The notes under the pieces are model-generated. The model saw only the letters and a program-made list of their open reading frames with translations, searched no databases and had not been told where the DNA came from. Shown here piece after piece: positions 15,574-24,850 of a stretch of 46,529 nt of DNA; position 1 is the first letter of the stretch; each line of letters starts with the position of its first letter. The translations under genes were made by a program, and so were the position numbers. The stretch comes from an uncultured Bacteroidota bacterium (GTDB lineage: Bacteria > Bacteroidota > Bacteroidia > Chitinophagales > Chitinophagaceae). Where the stretch lies: positions 1 to 46,529 of the forward strand of contig CAIKOJ010000014.1 in the NCBI GenBank assembly GCA_903829015.1, given 5' to 3'.

Positions 15574-17208
15574 TCAATCCGGCCTTTTGCCGTCTAAAAA
15601 AGTATTAATAGTTTGTATAGCAGCTTTTGGCTCCTGGCTATCATTAACGCCCACCGCGTATCCGCTGTAATAACTGTCGGATGATGCAACCTGGTTGTCG
15701 AGCTTCATGTTCTTACGCATGTATGCAGGAACAGCTTCCATTTCGTCACTACTTTCCGTTCCTTTGATATTGAAGCTCATTCTGCGCAAACGCTCAGCGC
15801 GGTCTTCGAGTGCTCTTTTCTGTTCTTCAAATCTTCTCTTTTCTTCGATTTCCTCGGCCGAAAGAATGCGTTCACCAATTTTCACAACAGGATCCACAAC
15901 TTCCTCGCTCTTCACGAAAACCTGCATAGGTATTTCCTCTTGTTTTGGTTCTTCCCTTATATACACATGCATAGTTTCGGTTACAGTAGCTTCCATTACT
16001 GGCTCCTCTACCGGCTGTGCAACTTCTTCCTCATGTATGTGCGCAAAAGCTTCTGCCGGTTTGAAGTCCCATGCATTATTAACAACCGGAGTCTCCTCTA
16101 CCAAAACTGGCGCCATATTCTCTGGCTGCTTATACGACCTTGGCTCAGTAAGATGTATTTCGGAAGGAGTATTCATTTCTCCAAGCTTCACAACTATTTT
16201 TTCCGGTTCATTGTTTTTTGCAGGATATTCCAGTTTGATATCCTTGTGATTGAAACCAGTTGCAATAACCGTAACAGCGATGCTATCTGTCAGATTAGGA
16301 TCGTGGCCCATACCCAATATTACATCGCAATTATCGCCAGCCTGTTGCTGCACATAAGCCTGAATGGCTTCTGCCTCATCCATTGTATGCTCGTGCTCGC
16401 CGGCAGCTGATGTAATATTCAGCAACAACCATTTAGCTCCGCGGATATCGCTGTCGTTCAGCAGAGGAGAGTTCAACGCTTCCTCCACAGCTACCAATGC
16501 TCTGTTTTCTCCGGCTGCTTTTGCGCTGCCCAAAATAGCCACACCACCATTCTTCATTACTGTACAAACGTCTGCAAAGTCAACGTTGATCTGACCGGTA
16601 GAAGTGATCACATCGGTGATACATTTGGCAGCAGTGGCAAGTATACCATCAGCTTTAGCAAATGCCTGTGTAAAAGGAAGATTGCCAAACTGCTGACGCA
16701 GCTTATCATTTGAGATAATAAGAATGGTATCAACATGGTCACGCATTTTATCAATGCCCTCCTGCGCCTGCTTCATACGCTTGCGGCCTTCATATGTAAA
16801 CGGTGTAGTTACAATTCCAACCGTTAGGATGCCAAGATCGCGACAGATCTTAGAAACAACAGGCGCACCGCCTGTACCTGTACCTCCACCCATACCCGCA
16901 GTAATGAATGCCATGCGGGTATTTACCTTCAGTATCTTAGAAATATCTTCAAGACTTTCTTCGCATGACTGTTTTCCAATTTCAGGATTTGCACCTGCGC
17001 CCAGACCCTGAGTAAGATGTGGCCCCAGTTGAATTTTATTGGCAACCGGACTCAAAGCCAGCGCCTGCGAATCTGTATTGCAAACAACAAAGTCAACGCC
17101 TTCTATACCGAGGTTGTGCATGTAATTAACAGCGTTGCTTCCGCCGCCGCCTACACCTATCACTTTTAGAATAGACGATTGGTTTTTTGGGATTTCGAAA
17201 TGTATCAT
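15574..17208 (-). CDS. ftsZ: Cell division protein FtsZ
   Basis: Tubulin-like GTPase that polymerises into the Z-ring. The GTP-binding signature GMGGGTGTG lies at residues 105-113, the N-terminal GVGGGGSNAVNYM at 18-30, and the synergy loop with QINVDFADV is present. At 544 residues it is much longer than Escherichia coli FtsZ (383), because of a long acidic, Pro/Val/Glu-rich linker (about 330-490) followed by the conserved C-terminal peptide VPAYMRKNMKL (493-503), which binds FtsA. About 41 residues follow that peptide, ending INTFLDGKRPD; Bacteroidota FtsZ proteins commonly have such an extra tail. It is the last gene of the dcw operon. Confidence 0.98.
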   Translation of the reverse strand: MIHFEIPKNQSSILKVIGVGGGGSNAVNYMHNLGIEGVDFVVCNTDSQALALSPVANKIQLGPHLTQGLGAGANPEIGKQSCEESLEDISKILKVNTRMAFITAGMGGGTGTGGAPVVSKICRDLGILTVGIVTTPFTYEGRKRMKQAQEGIDKMRDHVDTILIISNDKLRQQFGNLPFTQAFAKADGILATAAKCITDVITSTGQINVDFADVCTVMKNGGVAILGSAKAAGENRALVAVEEALNSPLLNDSDIRGAKWLLLNITSAAGEHEHTMDEAEAIQAYVQQQAGDNCDVILGMGHDPNLTDSIAVTVIATGFNHKDIKLEYPAKNNEPEKIVVKLGEMNTPSEIHLTEPRSYKQPENMAPVLVEETPVVNNAWDFKPAEAFAHIHEEEVAQPVEEPVMEATVTETMHVYIREEPKQEEIPMQVFVKSEEVVDPVVKIGERILSAEEIEEKRRFEEQKRALEDRAERLRRMSFNIKGTESSDEMEAVPAYMRKNMKLDNQVASSDSYYSGYAVGVNDSQEPKAAIQTINTFLDGKRPD

Positions 17209-17272
17209 ATAGTGTGAATTAGAAGTTAGTGAATTAATTGGTTAGTTGTTTAAGTAAAATATAGTTAGTTTA

Positions 17273-18697
17273 TTATTCAATTTCATGGTCTTCAACGTCC
17301 TCAAACATCTTCATGAATTTGCCTCGCAGCCCGTCAAACAAGCGCTTCACATTTTCATTTCGCTTTCGTGCCCTTTGCTTATTGGCCTCCAGTCTTTCTT
17401 CCATTGCTTCGTCGTCGGTCATTTCAGGCTCGGGAGTTTCTACAACTTCCTCCTCTACAACCTCTTCTTTAAGGCCATCTGTGGGGATATGCATATAATT
17501 CCCACCTTCGCCCGCAAACCGCATTTTTCCGTTTTCAAAATCGTCGTAGCCACGCAAGATCAAGCCAATACAAGTTGAATACATAGGATTCATCATCGCC
17601 TCCTTGTCTCCGCCAGCAAGATGCTCGTTTGGATAACCGATACGTGCACCAAGCCCTGTAACGAATTCAGTAAGCTGAGTAACATGTTTCAATTGCGCAC
17701 CACCACCGGTAAGAATTATCCCGCCGTACAAACGCTTATCCAGATCTATTTGTTTTAGGTGGTAAACAACGTAGTCAAGTATTTCCTGCATCCTAGCCTG
17801 AATGATATGCGCAAGATTCTTGACAGATATTTCTTTATGCGGCAAACCTCTGAGCCCAGGGATAGTGATAAATGCATTACCGTTTGCTTCCTCGGCAAGT
17901 GCAGTACCAAACTGAACCTTCATTTGTTCGGCCTGAGCACGCAATACGCCAAGGCCATTCCTGATATCGTTGGTGATGTTCACACCCGCATAAGGGATCA
18001 CCGCAGTATGCTTCAGTATGCCGTCGTAGAATACAGCCATATCAGTAGTACCACCACCTATATCCACTATAGCTACGCCAGCTTCCAGGTCTTCGTCGTT
18101 CATAACGGCAGCAGCCGAAGCTAATGGCTGCAATACAAGATCGCGGGTCACCAGCCTGGATTTATCAACACAACGTTTGATATTTCTAATGGCATTGCGG
18201 TCACCGGTAATGATATGAAAGTTAGCACCGATCTTTACACCGCTCATACCAATAGGATCAACCACATATGCGGTACTATCCACGGTAAAATCCTGAGGAA
18301 TAATATCAATTATCTGATCGCCAGCCGGAATGTAAGTACGGTACTGATCCCTCACCAGCAGATCTATATCTTCTTTGCTGATTTCCGATTCCACGTTCGT
18401 CCTCACACGGTCGCCACGAGTCTGCAGGCTTTTAATATGCTGACCGGCTATGCCAACATACACTTCTTTAATTTCCAGGTTGGAATTAGAAAGCAGACAT
18501 CTTTCGATCGCCTGTTCTATCGAGCGAATACACTGCTCAATATTCATCACCACTCCATGGCTTACGCCTGCAGAATCTGCACGGCCTACACCGAGAATTT
18601 CCACTTTACCGAACTCGTTTTTTCTACCGGCTATTGCCACCACTTTGGTGGTACCAATATCCAGACCTACGATAACTGGTTGTTCTTTCTTGCTCAT
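17273..18697 (-). CDS. ftsA: Cell division protein FtsA
   Basis: Actin-fold ATPase that anchors FtsZ filaments to the inner membrane and recruits later division proteins. The phosphate-1 motif VGLDIGTTKVVAIAG is at about 9-23, phosphate-2 IVDIGGGTTDMAVF at about 210-223, and ILTGGGAQLKHV gives the adenosine motif. The 474-residue length includes an acidic insert (EEVVEEEVVETPEPEMTDDE) before a C-terminal amphipathic segment (LFDGLRGKFMKMFED) that fits the membrane-targeting sequence. It sits between ftsQ and ftsZ; the 64-base gap to ftsZ has no visible terminator. Confidence 0.97.
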   Translation of the reverse strand: MSKKEQPVIVGLDIGTTKVVAIAGRKNEFGKVEILGVGRADSAGVSHGVVMNIEQCIRSIEQAIERCLLSNSNLEIKEVYVGIAGQHIKSLQTRGDRVRTNVESEISKEDIDLLVRDQYRTYIPAGDQIIDIIPQDFTVDSTAYVVDPIGMSGVKIGANFHIITGDRNAIRNIKRCVDKSRLVTRDLVLQPLASAAAVMNDEDLEAGVAIVDIGGGTTDMAVFYDGILKHTAVIPYAGVNITNDIRNGLGVLRAQAEQMKVQFGTALAEEANGNAFITIPGLRGLPHKEISVKNLAHIIQARMQEILDYVVYHLKQIDLDKRLYGGIILTGGGAQLKHVTQLTEFVTGLGARIGYPNEHLAGGDKEAMMNPMYSTCIGLILRGYDDFENGKMRFAGEGGNYMHIPTDGLKEEVVEEEVVETPEPEMTDDEAMEERLEANKQRARKRNENVKRLFDGLRGKFMKMFEDVEDHEIE

Positions 18698-18750
18698 TTT
18701 TCAGAGATTTAATACTTGTTATTGAACTTTGTTATTTGAATCTGTTGTAA

Positions 18751-19719
18751 CTACTTAGTCTGCTTTTTTTTATTATCAATTTTTACTGCTTTATCTGTTT
18801 GCTTTTTGTCGTCACAGGCCTGTACTGTCTTATTACCAGATCCCATCAGCGAATCCCTTGAATCGTTTCTGGCCTCGGTTTCAAAAATACTGTTGATCCA
18901 GTTCATGTTGGTAACGGCTTTGTCTACGGGACCAGTATAAGGCAAAGAAGGAGAGGCCACCACCTGCCCATTGAACCTCGCATCCAGCACCTGATATCTG
19001 TCCCAACCAATCCGGTTGAGCACGTTTTTATAGAACACAAACAGATTATTCAGCTTCTGTTTCAGGTCTGCTACATTCCCAATTATTATTCTCTGGTCAC
19101 CAAGCACAGGCACTATCTCATACATGCCGGGAGAATCGACGATCACTTGCGAAATCTGAGCGGACCAGAAACTATCTGCCTGTATAGTACGTACCATCGA
19201 AACAATATCACTTCTTAGCGCCCAACTGATGCTATCGTTTTTCAACTCAGGCACATTTGTAAATACTGGTGTATAGTAATTGTAATTTTTAGACAGTGGC
19301 ATAATGCTCATTGTGGTATCCATATAGTAACTTCTGGAATCAGCTTGAAACACCCTCGCCACTGGTATGCGCTGGGTTACATACATATGCAGCACCCTTG
19401 CATTGTCCACAAACACCTGTGCATTGGCTATCCAGGGGTCGGCCATGATCATCTGCTCCATAGACCGTATATCCAGTTTAGAGATCGGCTCATGCCAGAT
19501 GTCAATGTTCCTGTTGTATACAGCCAGGTTCATAATGTCTTTCTCCTCAACAGAGTGATACTTTTTACAATTGTTGTAATGAACAACAACATTCTTAATC
19601 AATTTTGCATTCTCAATTTTCGACGCACTGGCCATCAGCATAACGCAGCTGGTAGTCACTATCACAGTGAGTACCACCTGAATTATTTTACGTACTGATA
19701 TTTTGCGTTTTGCAGCCAT
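18751..19719 (-). CDS. ftsQ: Cell division protein FtsQ/DivIB-like
   Basis: Bitopic inner-membrane protein of 322 residues that links cytoplasmic and periplasmic parts of the divisome. It has a basic N-terminus, a membrane helix at about 12-33 (VVLTVIVTTSCVMLMASAS), a POTRA-like region at about 40-110 and a beta domain to about 270. A disordered Lys-rich tail (DDKKQTDKAVKIDNKKKQTK) ends the protein. Sequence similarity to model FtsQ is low, as is usual in Bacteroidota; the call rests on topology plus the invariable murC-ftsQ-ftsA position. Its ATG overlaps the murC stop by one base, which suggests coupled translation. Confidence 0.88.
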   Translation of the reverse strand: MAAKRKISVRKIIQVVLTVIVTTSCVMLMASASKIENAKLIKNVVVHYNNCKKYHSVEEKDIMNLAVYNRNIDIWHEPISKLDIRSMEQMIMADPWIANAQVFVDNARVLHMYVTQRIPVARVFQADSRSYYMDTTMSIMPLSKNYNYYTPVFTNVPELKNDSISWALRSDIVSMVRTIQADSFWSAQISQVIVDSPGMYEIVPVLGDQRIIIGNVADLKQKLNNLFVFYKNVLNRIGWDRYQVLDARFNGQVVASPSLPYTGPVDKAVTNMNWINSIFETEARNDSRDSLMGSGNKTVQACDDKKQTDKAVKIDNKKKQTK

Positions 19720-21077
19720 TATTTAGATTGCAGTATTTCTTTTATTGGTAGAACAAGTTTATCAATATCTCCGGCACCTGCTGTTATAAACAGATCCAGC
19801 TTAGCCGATTTTACATATTCCAGCAAACCTTCTTTCGATAAAATAGTGTGTGCAGGATTAGTCATCTTCTCAGCAATTATACGGGAAGTAACGCCTTCCA
19901 TTGGTAATTCACGGGCAGGGTAAATGTCCAGCAGTATTACCTCATCTGCCATATCAAGACTAGCTGCGAATCCTTCTGCCAGATCACGGGTGCGGCTGAA
20001 CAGGTGTGGCTGAAAACAAACCACACACCTGCGCCCTTTAAATAATTGCTTTGCACTTTTAATCAAAGCTGCCAGCTCTTCAGGATGATGTGCATAGTCG
20101 TCGATAAATACGGTCTTATCGTTCTTAATAACATACTCAAACCGACGCCTGATACCTTTGAAGGCAGCAAGCGCACCCTTAACTTTTTCACTATCTATGC
20201 CCAACAATTCGGTAACTGCAATGGCTGCAATCGCATTTTCAACATTGTGCATACCTCCCAGATGCAACTGCACATTTTCTATTTTCCAATCCTCTCCCTG
20301 AACATCAAAAATATAGCCACCATCTTTCACTACAATATTCGCCCCATATATGTCGGCCGCATCATTCTGCAGACTATAGGTTAAAGTGATAGGCCCCTTA
20401 AGTTCATCCTGACGATGTAGTCCGTGTTTCACCAGCAACGTTCCACCCAGTTTAATATTGCGGGTGTATTGTATAAAAGCCGCCTCCATCTCTTCAGCAG
20501 TTCCATATATATCCAGGTGATCAGGATCTATAGCAGTAAGAATTGCTATATCAGGTGACAACTTCAGGAAACTACGGTCGTATTCATCGGCTTCTATAAC
20601 TGCGGTATCTTTATCACTGCTCCAATAATTCTTACCATAATTCACAGAAATGCCACCCAGGAATGCATTGCATCCGTAGCCGGTTTCTCTGAGCAGGTAA
20701 GCCGTCATGGTAGAAATAGTTGTTTTGCCGTGAGTACCTGCAACCGTAACAGCAAACATAGACTGCGTAATAGATTGCAATACATCGCTGCGCTTGAACA
20801 CAGGAAAATGATTGTCTATAAACCAGTTCAATTCTGTATGATCTTTAGGAATAGCAGGTGTATACACTACCAGCTGAGCCTGCTGATCAGCAAGCCCGGC
20901 ATCATCGGTAAAATGAATATTGATCCCTTCCGACATCAGCTGCCGTGTGAGATCAGTTTCAGTGCGGTCGTATCCGGTTACTACTGCTCCGTTCTCGTGG
21001 AAAAACCGGGCAAGCGCACTCATACCGATGCCGCCGATACCAATAAAATACACCCTGTTTATATCCCTTACATTCAT
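19719..21077 (-). CDS. murC: UDP-N-acetylmuramate--L-alanine ligase
   Basis: Cytosolic ATP-dependent ligase adding L-Ala to UDP-MurNAc, the first step of peptide stem assembly. The N-terminal YFIGIGGIGMSALARFF Rossmann motif, the ATP loop VAGTHGKTTISTM (about 111-123), the EADEYDRSFL metal-site region and the DDYAHHPEEL substrate motif are all present. The 452-residue length is standard. It lies 2 bases after murG and overlaps ftsQ by one base. Confidence 0.98.
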   Translation of the reverse strand: MNVRDINRVYFIGIGGIGMSALARFFHENGAVVTGYDRTETDLTRQLMSEGINIHFTDDAGLADQQAQLVVYTPAIPKDHTELNWFIDNHFPVFKRSDVLQSITQSMFAVTVAGTHGKTTISTMTAYLLRETGYGCNAFLGGISVNYGKNYWSSDKDTAVIEADEYDRSFLKLSPDIAILTAIDPDHLDIYGTAEEMEAAFIQYTRNIKLGGTLLVKHGLHRQDELKGPITLTYSLQNDAADIYGANIVVKDGGYIFDVQGEDWKIENVQLHLGGMHNVENAIAAIAVTELLGIDSEKVKGALAAFKGIRRRFEYVIKNDKTVFIDDYAHHPEELAALIKSAKQLFKGRRCVVCFQPHLFSRTRDLAEGFAASLDMADEVILLDIYPARELPMEGVTSRIIAEKMTNPAHTILSKEGLLEYVKSAKLDLFITAGAGDIDKLVLPIKEILQSK

Positions 21078-21079
21078 TT

Positions 21080-22180
21080 TTAAACGCCCGCTATTTCTAT
21101 TATTTTTTTCGCAATCCTATCATCAGCATCTCTGATCGCCATTGCCCTCAGATTATCCGACATAGATTTTTGTTTATCGTTATCGTTCAAAATTGTTTTC
21201 AATTCTCCTAACAATTCAGTCCGTACATGTCCATCTTTAACCAACACTGCCGCACCATGCTTTGCCAAAGAAGCAGCATTGCTCGTCTGATGGTCTTCAG
21301 CCGCATGTGGATAGGGTACAAAAATTACCGGCTTGGCTGCAATACACAATTCTGCAATTGCCAAGGCTCCTGCTCTCGAAATCACAATATCTGCAGCCGC
21401 GTAAGCATAGTCCATCTCTTTAATAAAATCGAATACTTTTACCCTATTCCTATAATCTGCTCCCCTGCTCCGTGCTTTCTCGTAGTACAACTTGCCTGTT
21501 TGCCAGATGATATTCACATCTTCCTTCATGATCTCATCCAGAAAAGCGTCCACACTTTCATTAATAGATTTTGCGCCCAGGCTGCCTCCCACCACAAGTA
21601 TTGTTGTGCCTCTGTTAAGCAGGCCAAACCATGCCTTACCATCATCGCCGGTTCTTGCCATATCTGAGATACTCTTCCTCACCGGATTTCCTGTCAATAC
21701 AATTTTGTCCTTTGGGAAAAACCGCTCCATTCCTTCATATCCTACACATATCGCCCGCGCTTTTCTTGCCAATATTTTATTACTCTTGCCCGCAAATGAA
21801 TTCTGCTCCTGAATTAAAGTAGGAATATTCATACCCTGTGCAGCAGACAAAACCGGGAAACTCGCAAAACCGCCAACACCAACAATTACCGTTGGCTTAA
21901 ACTCCTTAATAATTCTGCGGGACTCAATTCTGGTCATTAACAATTTATAAGGCAATGAAACATTTTTCAGGATGTTTCCTCTGTCGAACCCTGCTATATC
22001 CAACCCAATAATCTTAAATCCTTCCTGGGGAATCTTCTCCATTTCCATTTTCCCCTTCGCACCTACAAACAACAACTGGGTGTCTGGTCTCAATCTCAAT
22101 AACGCGTGCGCGACAGCCAGAGCGGGGAATATATGTCCGCCTGTACCACCTCCTGCTATTATGACGCGCAATTCACTCAT
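21080..22180 (-). CDS. murG: UDP-GlcNAc:lipid I GlcNAc transferase
   Basis: Peripheral inner-membrane GT-B glycosyltransferase that converts lipid I to lipid II. The N-terminal G-loop IAGGGTGGHIFPALAVAHAL (about 8-27), the second G-loop VVGGSLGAKSINES and the donor-site segment ISRAGALAIAELC...PYPHAAEDHQTSNA are diagnostic. The 366-residue length is standard. It is separated from ftsW by 3 bases. Confidence 0.98.
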   Translation of the reverse strand: MSELRVIIAGGGTGGHIFPALAVAHALLRLRPDTQLLFVGAKGKMEMEKIPQEGFKIIGLDIAGFDRGNILKNVSLPYKLLMTRIESRRIIKEFKPTVIVGVGGFASFPVLSAAQGMNIPTLIQEQNSFAGKSNKILARKARAICVGYEGMERFFPKDKIVLTGNPVRKSISDMARTGDDGKAWFGLLNRGTTILVVGGSLGAKSINESVDAFLDEIMKEDVNIIWQTGKLYYEKARSRGADYRNRVKVFDFIKEMDYAYAAADIVISRAGALAIAELCIAAKPVIFVPYPHAAEDHQTSNAASLAKHGAAVLVKDGHVRTELLGELKTILNDNDKQKSMSDNLRAMAIRDADDRIAKKIIEIAGV

Positions 22181-22183
22181 GAT

Positions 22184-23482
22184 CTATATTGCCGGTATTG
22201 GTTCGTTATCTCCTGTTTGTTTACTTTTTCTAACTCTAACTTTCTTTACTGTTTCAATCTCTCCGCTTTCATCGGTTGTATTCTGCTCTGCAGCGGCTAC
22301 TTTCTCAATATTCTTCGATGAATTTTTCTTCTCCCCTTCCATTTCATCTACATACTTACTTACGCTTAGTATTATTCCTATAGCAATACTGGTAAACCAA
22401 ATTGAAGACCCTCCCATACTTACCATAGGCAGTGTAAGACCGGTAACAGGCACGAGGTGTACATTCACTGCCATGTTGAGCATAGCCTGAAAAACCAGGG
22501 TAATACTTAACCCAACAGCCAGGAAGGCGCCAAATGCGAAAGGACACCTCTTGAAAATGAGTATGCTTCTCCACAAAAACAACAAATAAAGCATCACTAC
22601 CACACTGCCACCTATCAATCCGTACTCTTCAATAATAATAGAGAATATAAAATCGGAGTAGGGATGAGGCAGGAAATTCTTCTGCTGGCTCCGTCCCGGT
22701 CCCCTTCCCGTTATTCCACCGTTTGCAATAGCAATCTTTGCCTGCTGCACCTGGTATACGTCTTCCTGCTTCCCCTCCTTCTTTTTACCACCAAAAAAAT
22801 CATGTATGCGCTGCTCCCATGTATTTGCCCGACCAAAACCTGTGAGCTTAGAAACGGTGAACAGTACAGAAATACCTATAAAGCCTACTACTACCAACAA
22901 CAATAAATGTTTGATCTGTACCCTGCCAATAAAGAATAGTATACTACAGGTGGCTCCCAACATCAATGCCGTAGAAAGATTTGCAGGCGCTATAAGCGCA
23001 CATGTAAACAACATAGGCAACAACACTGGTATAAATCCCTTACGCAGGTCTTTTATATCGGCTTGTTTGATACTCAATGAACGGGCTAAAAACATAAACA
23101 ACGCCAGCTTTGCCAAATCTGAGGTTTGGAAAGTGAGATTGATGACGGGGAGCCTGATCCACCTTGACCCTTCATTGAGACTGGTACCGAAGAACAATGT
23201 ATAAACTAATAACGGCAAGCTCAATAAGTAAAGTATCACTGCCACTCTTGCAAATTTTGCATAGTTAATTCTGTGTACCCAATAAATAATAAGCAAACCC
23301 AGCCCTAAAACCATTACCTGTTTCATCATGTAATAGCTTGCATTTTTCTCCATTCTATAGGCAAGCGAACCAGTGGAGCTATACACGGCCAGCATGCTGA
23401 TGAATGAAAGCAACAGCACAACGCCCCATATAACATGGTCGCCTTTAGTCCTGTTCAGTAATTGCTTCATTCCTTCTGCCAT
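22184..23482 (-). CDS. ftsW: Septal peptidoglycan polymerase FtsW (SEDS family)
   Basis: Polytopic SEDS glycosyltransferase that polymerises lipid II at the septum with FtsI. About ten hydrophobic segments run from residue 18 to about 375. Motifs include AVYSSTGSLAYRM, the LNEGSRWIRLP region, NGGITGRGPGRSQQKNFLPH (the extracellular GxGxGxS-like loop) and LPMVSMGGSSIWFTSIAIGI. A charged cytoplasmic tail of about 60 residues (KYVDEMEGEKKNSSKNIEK to the end), rich in Lys and Glu, extends beyond the last helix. At 432 residues it is slightly long for the family because of this tail. Confidence 0.96.
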   Translation of the reverse strand: MAEGMKQLLNRTKGDHVIWGVVLLLSFISMLAVYSSTGSLAYRMEKNASYYMMKQVMVLGLGLLIIYWVHRINYAKFARVAVILYLLSLPLLVYTLFFGTSLNEGSRWIRLPVINLTFQTSDLAKLALFMFLARSLSIKQADIKDLRKGFIPVLLPMLFTCALIAPANLSTALMLGATCSILFFIGRVQIKHLLLLVVVGFIGISVLFTVSKLTGFGRANTWEQRIHDFFGGKKKEGKQEDVYQVQQAKIAIANGGITGRGPGRSQQKNFLPHPYSDFIFSIIIEEYGLIGGSVVVMLYLLFLWRSILIFKRCPFAFGAFLAVGLSITLVFQAMLNMAVNVHLVPVTGLTLPMVSMGGSSIWFTSIAIGIILSVSKYVDEMEGEKKNSSKNIEKVAAAEQNTTDESGEIETVKKVRVRKSKQTGDNEPIPAI

Positions 23483-23494
23483 TGTACTTATTGT

Positions 23495-24850
23495 TTACAG
23501 ATTACGCACAGCATCTTTAAACTGTTTGCCTCTGTCTTCGAAATTTTTAAACACATCAAAACTTGCACATGCCGGAGCCAGCAATACTACATCTCCGCTC
23601 TCAGCCACTGCATAAGAAGCCAAAACGGCATCTTTTGCATTGTTGGTATCTACAATTATATCAACCACGCCATCAAATGCATCATGGATAGGTTTGTTAT
23701 CCAGTCCCATGCACACAATCGCTTTAACCTTCTCTTTAACGAGATCCAGTATCTCAGTATAGTTATTTCCCTTATCCTGCCCACCAAGAATAAGCACCAC
23801 AGGCTTCTTCATGCTCTCGAGCGCATACCATACCGAGTTAACGTTGGTAGCTTTGCTGTCATTGATATATTCAACACCTCTTATGGTGGCTATGTATTCC
23901 AGCCTGTGTTCCAATCCTTCAAAGCCAAGGAAACTCTCCCTGATCTTCTCCTTCCGTACGCCCGCAATACGGGCTGATATCCCTGCCGCCATAGAATTGT
24001 ATTGATTGTGTTTGCCCTTAATAGCCAGATCATGTATAGACATGTTCAGGTTCTCTCCGTTGTACAGTATATTCAGATGATCCCCGCTGATATGGCCGCC
24101 TTCGTTCCCAATGTTATTGTCGCTCATCGTAAAGTATATTGTTTGTGCGTGAATAGAATGTTTAGTGATGTAGTCATGTATTGCTTTGTCGTCTTTATTG
24201 ACCACAAAATGGTCGTTCTTATTTTGGTTCTTTGTTATCAAAAATTTAGATGCAACATAATTTTCAAACTTGTAGTCGTATCGGTCCAGATGATCGGGAG
24301 TAATATTCAACAGTACTGCTACATCTGGTCTGAACTCTTTTGTATCATCCAACTGAAAGCTGCTTACTTCCATCACATACCACTCACAGGGTCGCTCCGC
24401 AATTTGCCTGGCAAAGCTGTAACCAATATTCCCAACCATTGCCACGTCGTATTCCGCCTCCTTCAGTATATGGTAGGTTAGCTTTGTTGTAGTACTCTTA
24501 CCATTACTGCCTGTAATTGCTATTATCTTGCTATCACCTTTATACCTATACCCAAATTCTATCTCGCTGCACACTTCTATTCCAGCCTCTCTTACTTTCT
24601 TGACTATCGCTACTTTATCACTAATACCCGGACTCTTCACAATGCACGATGCGCTCATCACTTTTTCAATCGTATGCTGTCCTTCTTCATATTCTATTCC
24701 CTGGGCATTCAATACTTCTTTATACCCTTCTTTGATCTTACCGCCGTCACTCACAAACACTTCCCAACCCTGCTGCTTACCAAGCAATGCTGCGCCAACA
24801 CCGCTTTCTGCAGCACCCAGTATTACGAGTCGTTTTGTGTTTGCCTCCAC
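23495..24850 (-). CDS. murD: UDP-N-acetylmuramoyl-L-alanine--D-glutamate ligase
   Basis: Cytosolic ligase that adds D-Glu to UDP-MurNAc-L-Ala. The ATP loop IAITGSNGKSTTTKL is at about 109-123, LNITPDHLDRYDYKFENY is the Mur-ligase middle motif, and EYINDSKATNVNSVWYAL is the C-terminal substrate motif. The 451-residue length is normal. The start codon is GTG, overlapping the last base of the mraY stop (TAGTG), so the start is fixed by translational coupling. The ftsW gene follows after 12 bases. Confidence 0.97.
   Translation of the reverse strand: MEANTKRLVILGAAESGVGAALLGKQQGWEVFVSDGGKIKEGYKEVLNAQGIEYEEGQHTIEKVMSASCIVKSPGISDKVAIVKKVREAGIEVCSEIEFGYRYKGDSKIIAITGSNGKSTTTKLTYHILKEAEYDVAMVGNIGYSFARQIAERPCEWYVMEVSSFQLDDTKEFRPDVAVLLNITPDHLDRYDYKFENYVASKFLITKNQNKNDHFVVNKDDKAIHDYITKHSIHAQTIYFTMSDNNIGNEGGHISGDHLNILYNGENLNMSIHDLAIKGKHNQYNSMAAGISARIAGVRKEKIRESFLGFEGLEHRLEYIATIRGVEYINDSKATNVNSVWYALESMKKPVVLILGGQDKGNNYTEILDLVKEKVKAIVCMGLDNKPIHDAFDGVVDIIVDTNNAKDAVLASYAVAESGDVVLLAPACASFDVFKNFEDRGKQFKDAVRNL

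Noticed and set aside
15940..16410. 156-codon plus-strand frame opposite ftsZ
   Set aside because: It lies wholly within ftsZ and its translation is Phe/Tyr/His-rich shadow sequence.
23462..23977. 171-codon plus-strand frame opposite murD
   Set aside because: It is an antisense shadow of murD, with no signal or domain.
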